64,000 bases of DNA from Pseudotabrizicola sp051200875. GTDB taxonomy: Bacteria > Pseudomonadota > Alphaproteobacteria > Rhodobacterales > Rhodobacteraceae. This document shows positions 1 through 8,743 of the stretch, one piece after another; position 1 is the first letter of the stretch; every line of letters begins with the position of its first letter. The notes below the pieces were generated by a model. The model saw only the letters and a list, made by a program, of their open reading frames with translations. It did not search any database and was not told the DNA's origin. A program made the position numbers and the translations under genes. Where the stretch lies: NCBI RefSeq assembly GCF_051200875.1, contig NZ_CP195191.1:1302001-1366000 (forward strand). Reading direction: 5' to 3'.

Positions 1-34
1 AGAGATCGCGGTGCAAGACCAGCTTGACCGCTGA
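1..34 (+). CDS. 3' end of a gene running in from the left edge
   Basis: The first 34 bases read as the last ten codons of a plus-strand gene, ending in the residues EIAVQDQLDR and a TGA at 32-34. A terminator follows 8 bases later, which supports a real gene end. Too little is present to name the product. Confidence 0.5.
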   Translation, partial: EIAVQDQLDR

Positions 35-41
35 CAGGATT

Positions 42-75
42 GGCCCCGCCCTTTGTCCGGCGGGGCCATTTTTTC
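42..75 (+). terminator. Rho-independent terminator
   Basis: A perfect 9-bp stem (GGCCCCGCC at 42-50 with GGCGGGGCC at 59-67) and an 8-base loop are followed by a run of T at 69-74. It ends the gene entering from the left and lies only about 20 bases before the start of the next reading frame, leaving little room for a promoter there. Confidence 0.9.
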
Positions 76-95
76 CTACGGATACGATGCTTACG

Positions 96-1208
96 ATGGC
101 CACAGACCGCTGGACCGTTGCCGATGCAAAATCATGGGGCAAGGCGCATTCATGGGTTTGCGGTCGCAATTAACTGCCCTCAACTGCCGTGAACTTCATT
201 GAGATGTGGCATCCCGAAAGTTTTGATCTGCCGACGATCGAGCGGGAGCTTGGCTGGGCGGCAGAGATTGGCATGAACGCCATTCGGATCAATCTGCAGT
301 ACTTAGGCTGGCTGCATGACCGAGACGGCACGCTTGACCGGCTTGATCGTGTGATGGATGTCGCCGCGCGTTTTGGGATTTCTACGGTCCCCTGCCTTTT
401 CGACGATTGCGGATTTGGGGGACAAGCGCCTGTCTGGGGCACTCAGCCCGACCCGATCCCCGGCGTCCACAACAGCCGCGCCGTGGCCTCTCCCGGTCGC
501 AGGGCCGTCATGGACCCTAGCCTTCGTCCGTCACTGCAGGCTTACGTCCGCGACATCATTGGCTCCTTCCGCTCGGACAACCGGGTGCTGTTCTGGGACC
601 TTTACAATGAGCCCGGAAATCTCATGGAGTTTCATGAGAATGGGTTCAGCACTTTTGCCGAAGATCTCGAACCTGCTTCGCTCACGCTGATGCGCGATAG
701 TTTTGACTGGGCGCGCGCCGAGACACCAAAGCAGCCCCTCACTGTCGGAGCATAAAGCGCTACTTCATTGGGAAGCGCGACCCCGCACTTCGCGACCGAG
801 GCCGACCAAGAGGCACTGGCACTGTCTGACATCCTGACCTTCCATGCCTATCTCGACCATGAAAGTGTTTCGGCGATCATTCAGGCACTATCCGCGAATG
901 GCCGTCCGATCTTCTGCACCGAGTGGATGGCCCGAGCCGTCGACAGCCGCTATGCAGACCAGTTGCCACTTTTCCAGGCTCAGGGGGTCGGATGCTTTCA
1001 ATGGGGCTTCGTCAAAGGCCGCACCCAGACCCACCCGCCTTGGCCCGAAGCCTTGGTCCGCGCCCATGGCGGCCGCAGTGACGATCAAAACTGGTTCCAC
1101 GACCTCCTTTGGGAAGACGGCAGGCCTTATGATGATGCTGAGATTGATGTGATCCGTGCCGCAATAGACGGCAGGATAAAGCGCAACACCGCGTCGAGGA
1201 GAGCGTAA
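96..1208 (+). pseudogene. Glycoside hydrolase (cellulase/xylanase-like TIM barrel), broken by two in-frame stops
   Basis: One uninterrupted frame runs from ATG 96 (or ATG 87) to TAA 1206-1208, about 370 codons, a normal length for this family. It is cut by TAA at 171-173 and TAA at 753-755. The first stop replaces an aromatic residue in a GRN-x-LPSTAVN context near residue 26. The second follows LTVGA, where relatives usually have tryptophan. No frameshift is needed to join the parts. The acid/base motif (DLYNEP, near 595-610) and the likely nucleophile (FCTEW, near 912-926) survive, so decay looks recent. A terminator sits just upstream, so any transcription would depend on read-through. The family is a clan-A retaining glycosidase; the substrate is not readable. 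Confidence 0.75.
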
Positions 1209-1383
1209 CGGGTGTGGCCTTGCAAAAGGTGGTCGATTGGCGCAAGCGGAATTATGTATTTCGTCAGGCCCAAAGCAGACCTTCGGCGTCTCTGTCTCAA
1301 AAGCCTGCTTTCCGCCCCGTGCGTCGTCGGCTGGGCTATCGACGAGTTCGGCCCAACGCGGACGGTCGACACGGCCCAAGTCT

Positions 1384-1461
1384 TTAGTGCAACAATCCCT
1401 TGAGCAGCCGTTCGATGGCCAATTGTTCGCTACGGTCGGGGCGAACGAGCCAGCTACTCAC
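1384..1461 (-). CDS. Possible 25-residue peptide coupled to the antiporter gene
   Basis: A GTG at 1459-1461 overlaps the TGA stop of the Kef-type antiporter (GTGA overlap) and opens a 25-codon frame ending at TAA 1384-1386. The peptide is basic and helical-looking, with residues such as WLVRPDRSEQLAIERLLKGLL. The overlap suggests translational coupling, but a chance frame is possible because nothing else supports it. The rest of 1209-1383 shows no recognisable gene. Confidence 0.25.
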   Translation of the reverse strand: MSSWLVRPDRSEQLAIERLLKGLLH

Positions 1462-3332
1462 TTCCCAGATCGCGCCCTTTTCATGATTTCTTTCAACTCC
1501 TCCTCCCAGATGCCAAGATTTTCGCGGATCAATTTCGAATAGGGGCTGTTCTCGCTGTGGGGGTCGTCGCTTTCGATGAAGGCCTGCGCCGTTTCCACCA
1601 TGGTCCGGCGGTCAAATTCCTCGAAGATGCCAATCAGTTTCTCGGCCTCGTCGCGCGGGTGGCCGATCGCCTCGAACACCGAACGCGCGGCGCGGATTGA
1701 GCTGTCGTAGGTCTCTCGGATGATGTCACGGCAACCGGCCGCCCAAAGATCGTAGACATGCCAGCGGTCGATCGCGCGGGCCACCACATGGACCTTGGGG
1801 TGATGGTCGTGCATATAGCGGGCAAGCTCGGTTGCGGCTGCCTTGTTGTCGATGGCGATCACGAAAACATCGGCCTCTTCGATCCCGGCGGCGTGCAAAA
1901 GATCGGGGCGTGTGGCATCGCCGAAATACGCGCTGAGGCCAAAGCGGCGCAGCATGGCCAGTTGCTCGTTGCTGTAGTCGACAACCGTGGTTTGGTAATC
2001 CGCCGCCTGAAGCGCCCGGTTCACGACCCCGCCAAAGCGCCCGTGCCCGGCGATGATGATCCTTGCATTGGGCGCGATCTCGTCGGCCTCCCGTTCCTGC
2101 TGGCGCGAATAGCGGGGCGCGATCACCCGGTCATATATGATGAACAAGGCAGGGGTCAGCAGCATCGACAGTGCTACGACAAGCAGCAAAAGATCCGCCA
2201 CCGCAGGCGGAACAACTGCGTTGGCCACGGTAAAGGAAACCAGCACAAAGCCGAACTCCCCGGCTTGCGCCAGACCCAAGGCGAATAGCCATTTGTCACC
2301 CCCGGCCAGCTTAAAGACGCGCCCCAAGCCCAGCATGACCGCGCATTTCAGAACAATCAGGCCAAGCGTCAGGCCAAAGACAAGGCCAAGGTTTTCCCCC
2401 AGCAGGGCGAAATCGATGCTAGCTCCGACGGTGATGAAGAACACGCCAAGGAAGATACCTTTGAAGGGGGCGATATCGCTTTCCAATTCATGACGATATT
2501 CGCTGTTGGCCATTACGACACCCGCAAGAAAGGTGCCGAGCGCAGGCGAGAGCCCCACCATCGTCATCAAAAGTGCGATCGCCAGAACCATCATCAATGC
2601 CGTGCTGACGAAAAGCTCGCGCAGCCGCGCCCGGGCGACATAGCGAAAGATCGGTCCCGTGAGATAGCGGCCCGCGATGATCACGGCGCCGATGGCCGCA
2701 AGCGTCACCAGTGCCGTTTGCCAACCCGGCAGGCCTTCGACCAGACTAAGGCTTAGGCCCGTTTCGCCGTGACCGCTGCCATGGTCCTCCCCTTGGCCGA
2801 AAGCAGCCATGAGCTCGGGCAAGGCCAGCAAGGGGATCAGCGCCAGCATTGGGATCACGGCAATGTCCTGGAACAGCAGAACCGAGAAGCTGGCCTGCCC
2901 CCCGTCGCTGCGCATCAGGCCCTTTTCGTTCAGCGTCTGGGTGACAATCGCGGTGGAGGACATGGCAAAGATCATGCCGATGGCCAGAGCCACCGACCAG
3001 ACCTGCCCCAGCGCCATGGCAACCGCCATCACAGCCAATGTCGTCAGGCCAACCTGCAATCCGCCCATCACAAAGATCCGCGACCGCATGGCCCAAAGGA
3101 CTTTGGGCTGCATCTCAAGCCCGATCAGAAACAGCATCATCACCACGCCGAACTCGGTGAAATGCTGCAACGCGATGACATCCACCTCCGCCCAATGCAG
3201 AACCGGCCCGATGGCGATGCCTGCGATCAGATAGCCCAAAACGGACCCCAAACCAAAGCGCGAGGCCAGCGGGACGGCGATCATCCCGGCAAGGAAGATG
3301 GTAAAGGTGGTGAACATGAATTCTGCGGTCAT
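1458..3332 (-). CDS. CPA2-family K+(Na+)/H+ antiporter with TrkA-N domain (KefB/KefC-like)
   Basis: A 624-residue inner-membrane antiporter of the Kef type exchanging potassium or sodium for protons. Residues 1-395 form about 12 hydrophobic helices with the Na+/H+ exchanger fold, including a GYLIAGIAIGP-like stretch near residues 35-45. Residues about 415-540 form a Rossmann RCK/TrkA-N domain opening with AGHGRFGGVV, a GxGxxG nucleotide-binding loop that in relatives senses NAD(H) or glutathione adducts. The C-terminus is charged. It lies 29 bases downstream of the AraC regulator on the same strand, so the two may form an operon. No separate KefF/KefG ancillary protein is nearby. Confidence 0.9.
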   Translation of the reverse strand: MTAEFMFTTFTIFLAGMIAVPLASRFGLGSVLGYLIAGIAIGPVLHWAEVDVIALQHFTEFGVVMMLFLIGLEMQPKVLWAMRSRIFVMGGLQVGLTTLAVMAVAMALGQVWSVALAIGMIFAMSSTAIVTQTLNEKGLMRSDGGQASFSVLLFQDIAVIPMLALIPLLALPELMAAFGQGEDHGSGHGETGLSLSLVEGLPGWQTALVTLAAIGAVIIAGRYLTGPIFRYVARARLRELFVSTALMMVLAIALLMTMVGLSPALGTFLAGVVMANSEYRHELESDIAPFKGIFLGVFFITVGASIDFALLGENLGLVFGLTLGLIVLKCAVMLGLGRVFKLAGGDKWLFALGLAQAGEFGFVLVSFTVANAVVPPAVADLLLLVVALSMLLTPALFIIYDRVIAPRYSRQQEREADEIAPNARIIIAGHGRFGGVVNRALQAADYQTTVVDYSNEQLAMLRRFGLSAYFGDATRPDLLHAAGIEEADVFVIAIDNKAAATELARYMHDHHPKVHVVARAIDRWHVYDLWAAGCRDIIRETYDSSIRAARSVFEAIGHPRDEAEKLIGIFEEFDRRTMVETAQAFIESDDPHSENSPYSKLIRENLGIWEEELKEIMKRARSGK

Positions 3333-3361
3333 CGCGGGTCCTTTGGCTTCGGGGAAATCTG

Positions 3362-4231
3362 TCAGGAAACCTGCATCAGGTGCTGACGCGGAGCGCAGCC
3401 GAACTTGCGCGAATAGTCGCGGCTGAAGTGGGTTGGGCTTTCGTAACCCACCTCGAAACTTGTCGACGAAACAGAGCGCCGCCCGTCGCGCAGCAGGGAG
3501 TGCGCCTCGATCAGGCGCAGGTCCTTGAGATATTGCAGGGGCGTCGTCCCAGTGACCGATTTGAAATGTTCGTGGAACGACGACTGGCTCATGCCTGCAA
3601 GCCGGGCGAGGTCAGCAACCGCCAGTGGGGCGCGAAACTCTTGCCGGATCCGCGCGATGGCCTTGGCGATGCGGCTGGCGTGGCTATCGACCGACAAGAG
3701 GTTGCGCAGCATCCCGCCAAGCGGCGACAGAAGCAGGCGGAAGTGAATTTCCCGCAGGACTGCGGGGCCCAACACCTGCGCGTCAATCGGCCGGTCCATC
3801 ATGGCAAGGTATCGGGCCAGCGGCTCTGTCCACTCTCCCCCCGCAATACTGGCGCAAAGCGAGCGTGCCTCCGGCTCATCCGTTACCGCGTCTCCCACCT
3901 GTTCATAAAGGCTGCGGACAATCCCCAGATCCAGCGACAGGATCAGCGCAAGATAGGGGGCCGCTGGGCTGGCTTCGGTGATTTTCGAGGTCACCGGCAG
4001 GTCGTGGCTGACCAAGAGCGCGTCTCCCCGCCGCAGTATCACCGACTGTGTCCCGACCCCAGTTTCTTTACTGCCTCGCAAGATCAGGCAGACAACCGGG
4101 TTATAGACGACCGCCTCAAAGTCGCTGACGCTTTCGCGGCGCAAGACATGAATGTTCGCAAGCGCACCCGCTCGCCCTTCACTCCTAAGGGCAAAATATC
4201 GCTCTGCCTGCTTTTCAAGCGCGTCCAGCAT
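3362..4231 (-). CDS. AraC-family transcriptional regulator
   Basis: A 289-residue regulator with an N-terminal AraC_N (cupin-like) sensor domain (about residues 20-170) and a C-terminal double helix-turn-helix (about 190-285) containing LAGMSQSSFHEHFKSVTG and the FSRDYSRKFG motif. The frame stays open further upstream to 4372, but ATG 4231 was chosen because GGGGGA lies 5-6 bases before it and the longer start would overlap the operator region and part of the divergent control region. It is divergent from the aldo/keto reductase and upstream of the antiporter, so it probably controls one or both. Confidence 0.85.
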   Translation of the reverse strand: MLDALEKQAERYFALRSEGRAGALANIHVLRRESVSDFEAVVYNPVVCLILRGSKETGVGTQSVILRRGDALLVSHDLPVTSKITEASPAAPYLALILSLDLGIVRSLYEQVGDAVTDEPEARSLCASIAGGEWTEPLARYLAMMDRPIDAQVLGPAVLREIHFRLLLSPLGGMLRNLLSVDSHASRIAKAIARIRQEFRAPLAVADLARLAGMSQSSFHEHFKSVTGTTPLQYLKDLRLIEAHSLLRDGRRSVSSTSFEVGYESPTHFSRDYSRKFGCAPRQHLMQVS

Positions 4232-4300
4232 GATTGTCCCCCATTGATCCTGCATATCCATTCCAGCCGAGCGATTCATCTGGAAATCCGGCTGATTGGA

Positions 4301-4367
4301 GGAATTGGCAGGAATGATGGAGGATATGGCAGGAACACCCGGATGCGACCGCCTAGGATCCTGCCAA
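4301..4367. promoter_or_regulatory. Candidate AraC-type operator: direct repeats 21 bp apart plus an inverted copy
   Basis: The sequence GGA-N2-TGGCAGGAA occurs at 4301-4314 and again at 4322-4335, exactly 21 bp apart, the classic spacing of AraC-family half-sites on one DNA face. A third copy, TCCTGCCAA at 4359-4367, is the exact reverse complement of TTGGCAGGA at 4305-4313. The block lies between the AraC gene (start 4231) and the divergent reductase (start 4391). Confidence 0.6.
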
Positions 4368-4390
4368 CCCACATGCCAAGGAGATCAAGG

Positions 4391-5299
4391 ATGGCGACTG
4401 CGCAACCAACATTACGCCTTAACGCTGACACCGCGATCCCGGCCGTCGGATTTGGCACCTATCTCATTTCCAGCGAGGCGGCCCCCGAGGCTGTCAGCGC
4501 CGCCATCGCCGCCGGCTATCGTCATATCGACACTGCGTCAGGCTATCATAACGAGGTTGCCGTCGGCGAGGGCATCCGCCGGGGTCTTGCTGCCGAAGGT
4601 CTTACGCGGACCGACATCTTCGTGACCACGAAGCTTTGGCCCGGCCACCCTGCATGGGGTGACCCGCCCAAAGACGCGGCTCAGACAATCGCCGAATGTG
4701 AGGCCAGCCTTGCCCGGTTGGGGTTGGACTATGTCGATCTCTACCTGATCCACGCACCCTATGGCGGCGAAAAGCGGTTGGACCAATGGCGCGCCCTCTT
4801 ACAGTTGAAAGAGGCTGGCAAGGCGCGTGCGGTCGGGGTGAGCAATTTCAACATCGGCCATCTAGAAGAAATCCGTGCGGCCGGATTGCCGATGCCCGAT
4901 GCCAATCAGATCGAGTTGCACCCGTGGTCGCAGAAACCCGACCTGCGGGCCTATATGGCCGAGCAGGGCATCGCGCCCATCGCCTATAGCAGCCTTGTTC
5001 CGCTTTCCGCCTGGCGCAGCGAACCCGGCCAAGCCAGCTCCAAGACCGACGAGATGCGCGCCGATGGTGGCGCCTTTGCCGATATGGCGGCCAAATACGG
5101 TATCAGCGAGGCCCAAGTCCTGCTGCGCTGGGGCGTCCAGAACGGATTTGCCGTGCTGCCCAAAAGCCAGAACTCAGACCGGATGCGCCAGAACCTTGAC
5201 CTGTTTAGCTTCACTCTCGACGACGCGGACATGGCATGTCTGGCAATCATGGATCGCGGCGACGGCGTGGCTTGGGCAACGGGCGATCCGAGCAAATAG
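4391..5299 (+). CDS. Aldo/keto reductase
   Basis: A 302-residue cytoplasmic NADPH-dependent oxidoreductase of the AKR superfamily, reducing aldehydes or ketones. The catalytic tetrad is visible as D47, Y52, K81 and H121 (motifs HIDTASGYHNE, TTKLW, YLIHAP). VGVSNF and the late PKSQNSDR-type cofactor segment are also present. ATG 4391 is favoured by AAGGAG at 4378-4383. The longer open frame upstream, reaching back through the AraC gene, is an antisense artefact. It is likely controlled by the divergent AraC regulator; the substrate is unknown. Confidence 0.9.
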   Translation: MATAQPTLRLNADTAIPAVGFGTYLISSEAAPEAVSAAIAAGYRHIDTASGYHNEVAVGEGIRRGLAAEGLTRTDIFVTTKLWPGHPAWGDPPKDAAQTIAECEASLARLGLDYVDLYLIHAPYGGEKRLDQWRALLQLKEAGKARAVGVSNFNIGHLEEIRAAGLPMPDANQIELHPWSQKPDLRAYMAEQGIAPIAYSSLVPLSAWRSEPGQASSKTDEMRADGGAFADMAAKYGISEAQVLLRWGVQNGFAVLPKSQNSDRMRQNLDLFSFTLDDADMACLAIMDRGDGVAWATGDPSK

Positions 5300-5317
5300 A
5301 GGGAAATAAGCACGCAG

Positions 5318-5341
5318 GTCAGGCTCGGACCTGAGCCTGAC
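5318..5341. terminator. Hairpin between convergent genes
   Basis: A perfect 9-bp stem (GTCAGGCTC at 5318-5326 with GAGCCTGAC at 5333-5341) with a 6-base loop lies between the aldo/keto reductase and the convergent tcuB. There is no T-run, so it may be an RNA 3'-end stabiliser or a two-way terminator. The rest of 5342-5533 shows nothing recognisable. Confidence 0.5.
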
Positions 5342-5533
5342 AGTATCCTACATCCAAAGCAAGCGCAGATATTCAGTCGGACCCGGCCCAAAGATCCCAG
5401 CCGAAGACCGTCGCATCAGCAAGGCACCTGTCCCGAACCGGTCACTCGGGCAGGGTGAAACCAAATTTCACAGAGTTTGCGTCTTGGGAGTGCGGCGCCA
5501 GCCTATCCTTATGGGTGACTTGGCCGCCGGGCC

Positions 5534-6625
5534 TTAATCCTCTGGCTTGGGGGTGGGTTTTCCTGCCTCGGCGACCAAGGCGGTCAACCTATAGAAGCCA
5601 TGCACCATCTTCGAAAGCGGCATCAGCAGGAACAGGACCATAACGTTTGCCAGATGGATGGCTACAAGCGGGGCGACCAAGGGCGTTCCGGTCGCGGCAT
5701 ATAGCGCAAGCCCGGTAAAAGCGACGAGGGTAAGCAACAGGATAAACGCCATCTCGCCCCCCCAGACCCTTGCCGCCCCCAGCGCCGGATCGGCGCGCAG
5801 CTTCAGCCATGCCAGACCACCGCCTCCGATCACCATCATCACCCCGCCGGGGATGCCCAAGATCTTGGGCAGCGAAAACAACGGGTAAGGCGCCTGCCAG
5901 CCAAGGGCATAATGCATCACCGTGCCGCTGGCGGTCGAGGCAAAGCACAGCAGGAAGCCATACATCATCAGCTGATGGAACACCCGGCGGCGATCCGAGA
6001 AACGGTCGCCGTTCTCGAAATTGCAGCCTTCACCATGCCCGCCCGAGAGGTTCTTCATCCGCGCGACGCTATGCAGCGCTTGCAGGATATGCGCCAGCCG
6101 CACCCGGCCGCCGCCGACCTCACGCCAGTAATCGCGCAACGACAGGGCGATTAGCGCCAAAGGCAGCAGGAAGGCCGGCACGAAGATCGCCACCAGAGTA
6201 TTATGGGCAAGATGGGCGTAGAACCCAGCGCCGCTCTCAGGGCGAAGTGCGGTCAGCGCCCAGAAGAACCACGCCAGCGCAATCGCCAGAAGTCCCGCCA
6301 CCGCGACGCCCTGGGTTTGGAACAGCCGCGCAAGCGCCTGCGGACGGGCAAGGCGTTCCCAGCTTTCCACACGCACTTCGGCGAGGACCGCAGGAATGTT
6401 CAGGGCGAACTCGTGCGGCTCGGTATATTGGCAGGCATAGTAGCACCCCCGGCAATTGTGGCAGAGGTTCGCCAGTTGCGTCAGGTCGCCATCGGCAAAG
6501 GCCTTTTGGCGCGTCATCGCGGGAAAGACGGCGCAGAACCCTTCGCAATAGCGGCAGGCGTTGCATATCTCGATCTGGCGGCGTGCCTCTTCTGTGGCGG
6601 TCAGCGATGTGAGGTCAAGCGACAT
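5534..6625 (-). CDS. tcuB: Tricarballylate/citrate utilization 4Fe-4S membrane protein TcuB
   Basis: A 363-residue electron-transfer partner of TcuA that re-oxidises the reduced flavin and passes electrons to the quinone pool. The N-terminus carries two cysteine-rich 4Fe-4S motifs, CNACRYCEGFC (about residues 21-31) and CHNCRGCYYAC (about 55-65). The remainder has about six transmembrane helices with histidines such as HYALG and HLAN that suit heme or quinone binding. It overlaps the end of tcuA by 11 bases, so the two are translationally linked. Family knowledge comes from Salmonella TcuB. Confidence 0.88.
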   Translation of the reverse strand: MSLDLTSLTATEEARRQIEICNACRYCEGFCAVFPAMTRQKAFADGDLTQLANLCHNCRGCYYACQYTEPHEFALNIPAVLAEVRVESWERLARPQALARLFQTQGVAVAGLLAIALAWFFWALTALRPESGAGFYAHLAHNTLVAIFVPAFLLPLALIALSLRDYWREVGGGRVRLAHILQALHSVARMKNLSGGHGEGCNFENGDRFSDRRRVFHQLMMYGFLLCFASTASGTVMHYALGWQAPYPLFSLPKILGIPGGVMMVIGGGGLAWLKLRADPALGAARVWGGEMAFILLLTLVAFTGLALYAATGTPLVAPLVAIHLANVMVLFLLMPLSKMVHGFYRLTALVAEAGKPTPKPED

Positions 6626-8006
6626 GGGCGGCGGACTCCTTGCCTGCGATGCGTCCGAAGACGGTTCCGATGGTCATGCCGAACCCGGCCAGATAGCCCT
6701 GACCCAGAATCGAGCCGGCCATGATCTCTCCGGCGGCCCAAAGGTTGCGGATTGGTCCGGCGGGGGTGTGCACCTGCGCGCGTGCGTCAACCTTCAAACC
6801 CAGATAGGTAAAGGTCACGCCGGGGCGCAGCTGATAGCCGTAGAAGGGCGGCTTATCGAGCGGGCGCGCCCAGTTGGTTTTCGGCACGTTCAGCCCTTCA
6901 GTGCACAACCCATCGAGTTCGGTCGGATGGAACGGGCCGGGGCGGCAGGCGGCGTTGAACCCGTCCACCGTGCGGCGCACGGCTTGCGGATCAAGGCCCA
7001 TCTGGGTGGCCAGCCCTTCGATCGTGTCGGATTTCACCGGCGGAAAGACCGAGGGCATGAAAAGGTCAATGGATTTAGCATCAATCAGCGCATAGCCCAC
7101 CTGATCGGGTTGCGCCGCGACCAGCCGGCCCCAGATCGCATAGCGCTTGGGCCAGACATCCTGCCCTTCGTCATAGAAACGGTCGCCGTGCTTGTTCACC
7201 ACGATGGAAAACGGCACACAGTCCAGCCGGGTGACGATGCCGCCATCGTATTTCGGCGCTCGCCCGTCGATGGCGACGGCGTGGCATTGGGTGGGGTCGC
7301 CCACGCTTTCGGCGCCCTGGTCCAGCAGGTCGCGCAAGACCACGCCGCGGTTATAGGGCGTGCCCCGGATCAGGAAGTTGCGCGCCGCCGGCCCCCAGGC
7401 GCGGGCTAGCCAGTCGATATCGGCCTGAAACCCGCCCGAGGCCAGCACGAATGCGCGGGCCTTCACGGTCACCGGCCGACCGGAGATCTCGGCTTCCAAA
7501 TGGGTAATCTGGTCGCCGTCAAGATGCACATGGGTCACTTGCGCCTCATAGGCGACTTTGACGCCAAGGTCGGCGGCCGTGTTGTAATAGGCGTTCACCA
7601 GCGCCTTGCCGCCGCCCAGGAAGAAGGCATTGGTGCGCGACAGGCTGAGCGTGCCGGAAAGCGACGGCTGGAACCGCACGCCATGCGCCTGCATCCAGGG
7701 CAGGCATTCCTCGGACGAGCGGATGGCAAGCCGGGCCAGCCCTTCGTCGGTCTTGCCCTTGGTGACCAGCATCAGATCGTGCAGGTATTCCTCTTCTTCA
7801 TAAGCGTCTGTCAGTGGGAACATCGGGCCGCGATGCATGCAGCGGAAGTTGCGGGTGTGGCGGCTGTTGCCCCCGCGATAGGTTTTCGGCGCGCCTTCCA
7901 GAATCAGAACGCAGGCCCCGGCTTCGGCGGCGGTGATGGCGGCGCAAAGCGCGGCATTGCCACCGCCCACAACGGCCAGATCAAAGGTTTCGGGCCAGTC
8001 TTTCAT
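6615..8006 (-). CDS. tcuA: FAD-dependent tricarballylate dehydrogenase TcuA
   Basis: A 463-residue flavoprotein of the fumarate reductase/succinate dehydrogenase family. In Salmonella TcuA oxidises tricarballylate to cis-aconitate. The N-terminal dinucleotide-binding motif is VVGGGNAALCAAITAAEAG (about residues 11-29). The family flavin and active-site segments follow, including SRHTRNFRC and the C-terminal WAAGEIMAGSILGQGYLAGFG stretch. Its ATG overlaps the stop of the upstream GntR gene (ATGA) and its own end overlaps tcuB, giving a gntR-tcuA-tcuB operon. Confidence 0.9.
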   Translation of the reverse strand: MKDWPETFDLAVVGGGNAALCAAITAAEAGACVLILEGAPKTYRGGNSRHTRNFRCMHRGPMFPLTDAYEEEEYLHDLMLVTKGKTDEGLARLAIRSSEECLPWMQAHGVRFQPSLSGTLSLSRTNAFFLGGGKALVNAYYNTAADLGVKVAYEAQVTHVHLDGDQITHLEAEISGRPVTVKARAFVLASGGFQADIDWLARAWGPAARNFLIRGTPYNRGVVLRDLLDQGAESVGDPTQCHAVAIDGRAPKYDGGIVTRLDCVPFSIVVNKHGDRFYDEGQDVWPKRYAIWGRLVAAQPDQVGYALIDAKSIDLFMPSVFPPVKSDTIEGLATQMGLDPQAVRRTVDGFNAACRPGPFHPTELDGLCTEGLNVPKTNWARPLDKPPFYGYQLRPGVTFTYLGLKVDARAQVHTPAGPIRNLWAAGEIMAGSILGQGYLAGFGMTIGTVFGRIAGKESAAHVA

Positions 8007-8671
8007 ACGTCATCCTCTAGCATCAGGTCGCGGTCGCGCATCCCGCGGATACGCGCCGAAAGGGCAGCATCGACATGCGCGCGCATTGCAGCTTCGGCAC
8101 TTGCGCCATCGCGCGATTGAAGCGCCGCCAGCACGCGCGCATGTTCCGCAACGGCGGAAGAGGCGCGGGATGGGTCTGCCAGTGTGGTCGGGCCTAGGAT
8201 GAGCAGCGTCTTTTGCAGCACGCTCATCGATTTCAGCAAGAAGCGGTTGCGCGCGGCTTCGAGCAGCATGCGGTGAAACTGCCGGTTCAACTCGCGCGCT
8301 GGCGGGCCGGCGGCGGCATGTGCAAGCTCGGCATTCAATGCGGCGAGTTCCGCAAGTTCGATATCGGATGCCGCGCGAGCGGCCAAGCGCGCAGCGGTGC
8401 CTTCCAGCACGGCGCGCATTTCGTAAAGTTCGACCATCTCGGCGTGATCTAGGCTGCGGATGGTGGCCCCTTGTCGGGGTAAGTGGGCGACCAGACCGTC
8501 CGCCTCAAGCTGGCGGATCGCCTCGCGCACGGGGGTGCGGCTGATGCCAAGCCAATCCGCAAGTTCGGTCTCGCGCAGCCGTGCACCGGGGGCCAGCGCG
8601 CCGCTGCGGATTTCCTCCAGCAACCGGCGATAGGCGCTTTGGCCCTGAGGAAGTTCGCTGTCATCGGCCAT
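8003..8671 (-). CDS. GntR-family (FCD) transcriptional regulator of the tcu operon
   Basis: A 222-residue regulator. The N-terminal winged helix (about residues 10-75) contains ADWLGISRTPVREAIRQLEADG, the GntR signature, and the C-terminal all-helical FCD domain (about 85-215) binds carboxylate ligands in relatives. ATG 8671 was chosen because homology begins right after it; the open frame extends back to 9706 only as the antisense shadow of the neighbouring membrane protein gene. It is the first gene of gntR-tcuA-tcuB and divergent from the AbrB-family gene. It is likely a TcuR-like regulator responding to a tricarboxylate, by inference from context. Confidence 0.85.
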   Translation of the reverse strand: MADDSELPQGQSAYRRLLEEIRSGALAPGARLRETELADWLGISRTPVREAIRQLEADGLVAHLPRQGATIRSLDHAEMVELYEMRAVLEGTAARLAARAASDIELAELAALNAELAHAAAGPPARELNRQFHRMLLEAARNRFLLKSMSVLQKTLLILGPTTLADPSRASSAVAEHARVLAALQSRDGASAEAAMRAHVDAALSARIRGMRDRDLMLEDDV

Positions 8672-8694
8672 GAAACGACTCACTTGCGGTGGAT

Positions 8695-8723
8695 GTGTCC
8701 ACGTGTATACATTTGGATACAAT
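8695..8723. promoter_or_regulatory. Candidate GntR/FCD operator and promoter region
   Basis: The 72-bp gap between gntR and the divergent membrane protein gene contains the palindrome TGTATACA (8704-8711), matching the TTGTATACAA-like sites common for FCD-type GntR regulators. Right beside it is GGATACAAT (8715-8723), which could serve as a -10 region for the plus-strand gene. Confidence 0.45.
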
Positions 8724-8743
8724 ATCGCGCAAGGAACCTGTTC

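Noticed and set aside
171..755. TAA recoding or programmed read-through in the hydrolase (and in the IS transposase)
   Set aside because: All housekeeping genes in the window end normally, several with TAA, and both affected genes are of disposable types. Pseudogenisation is simpler.
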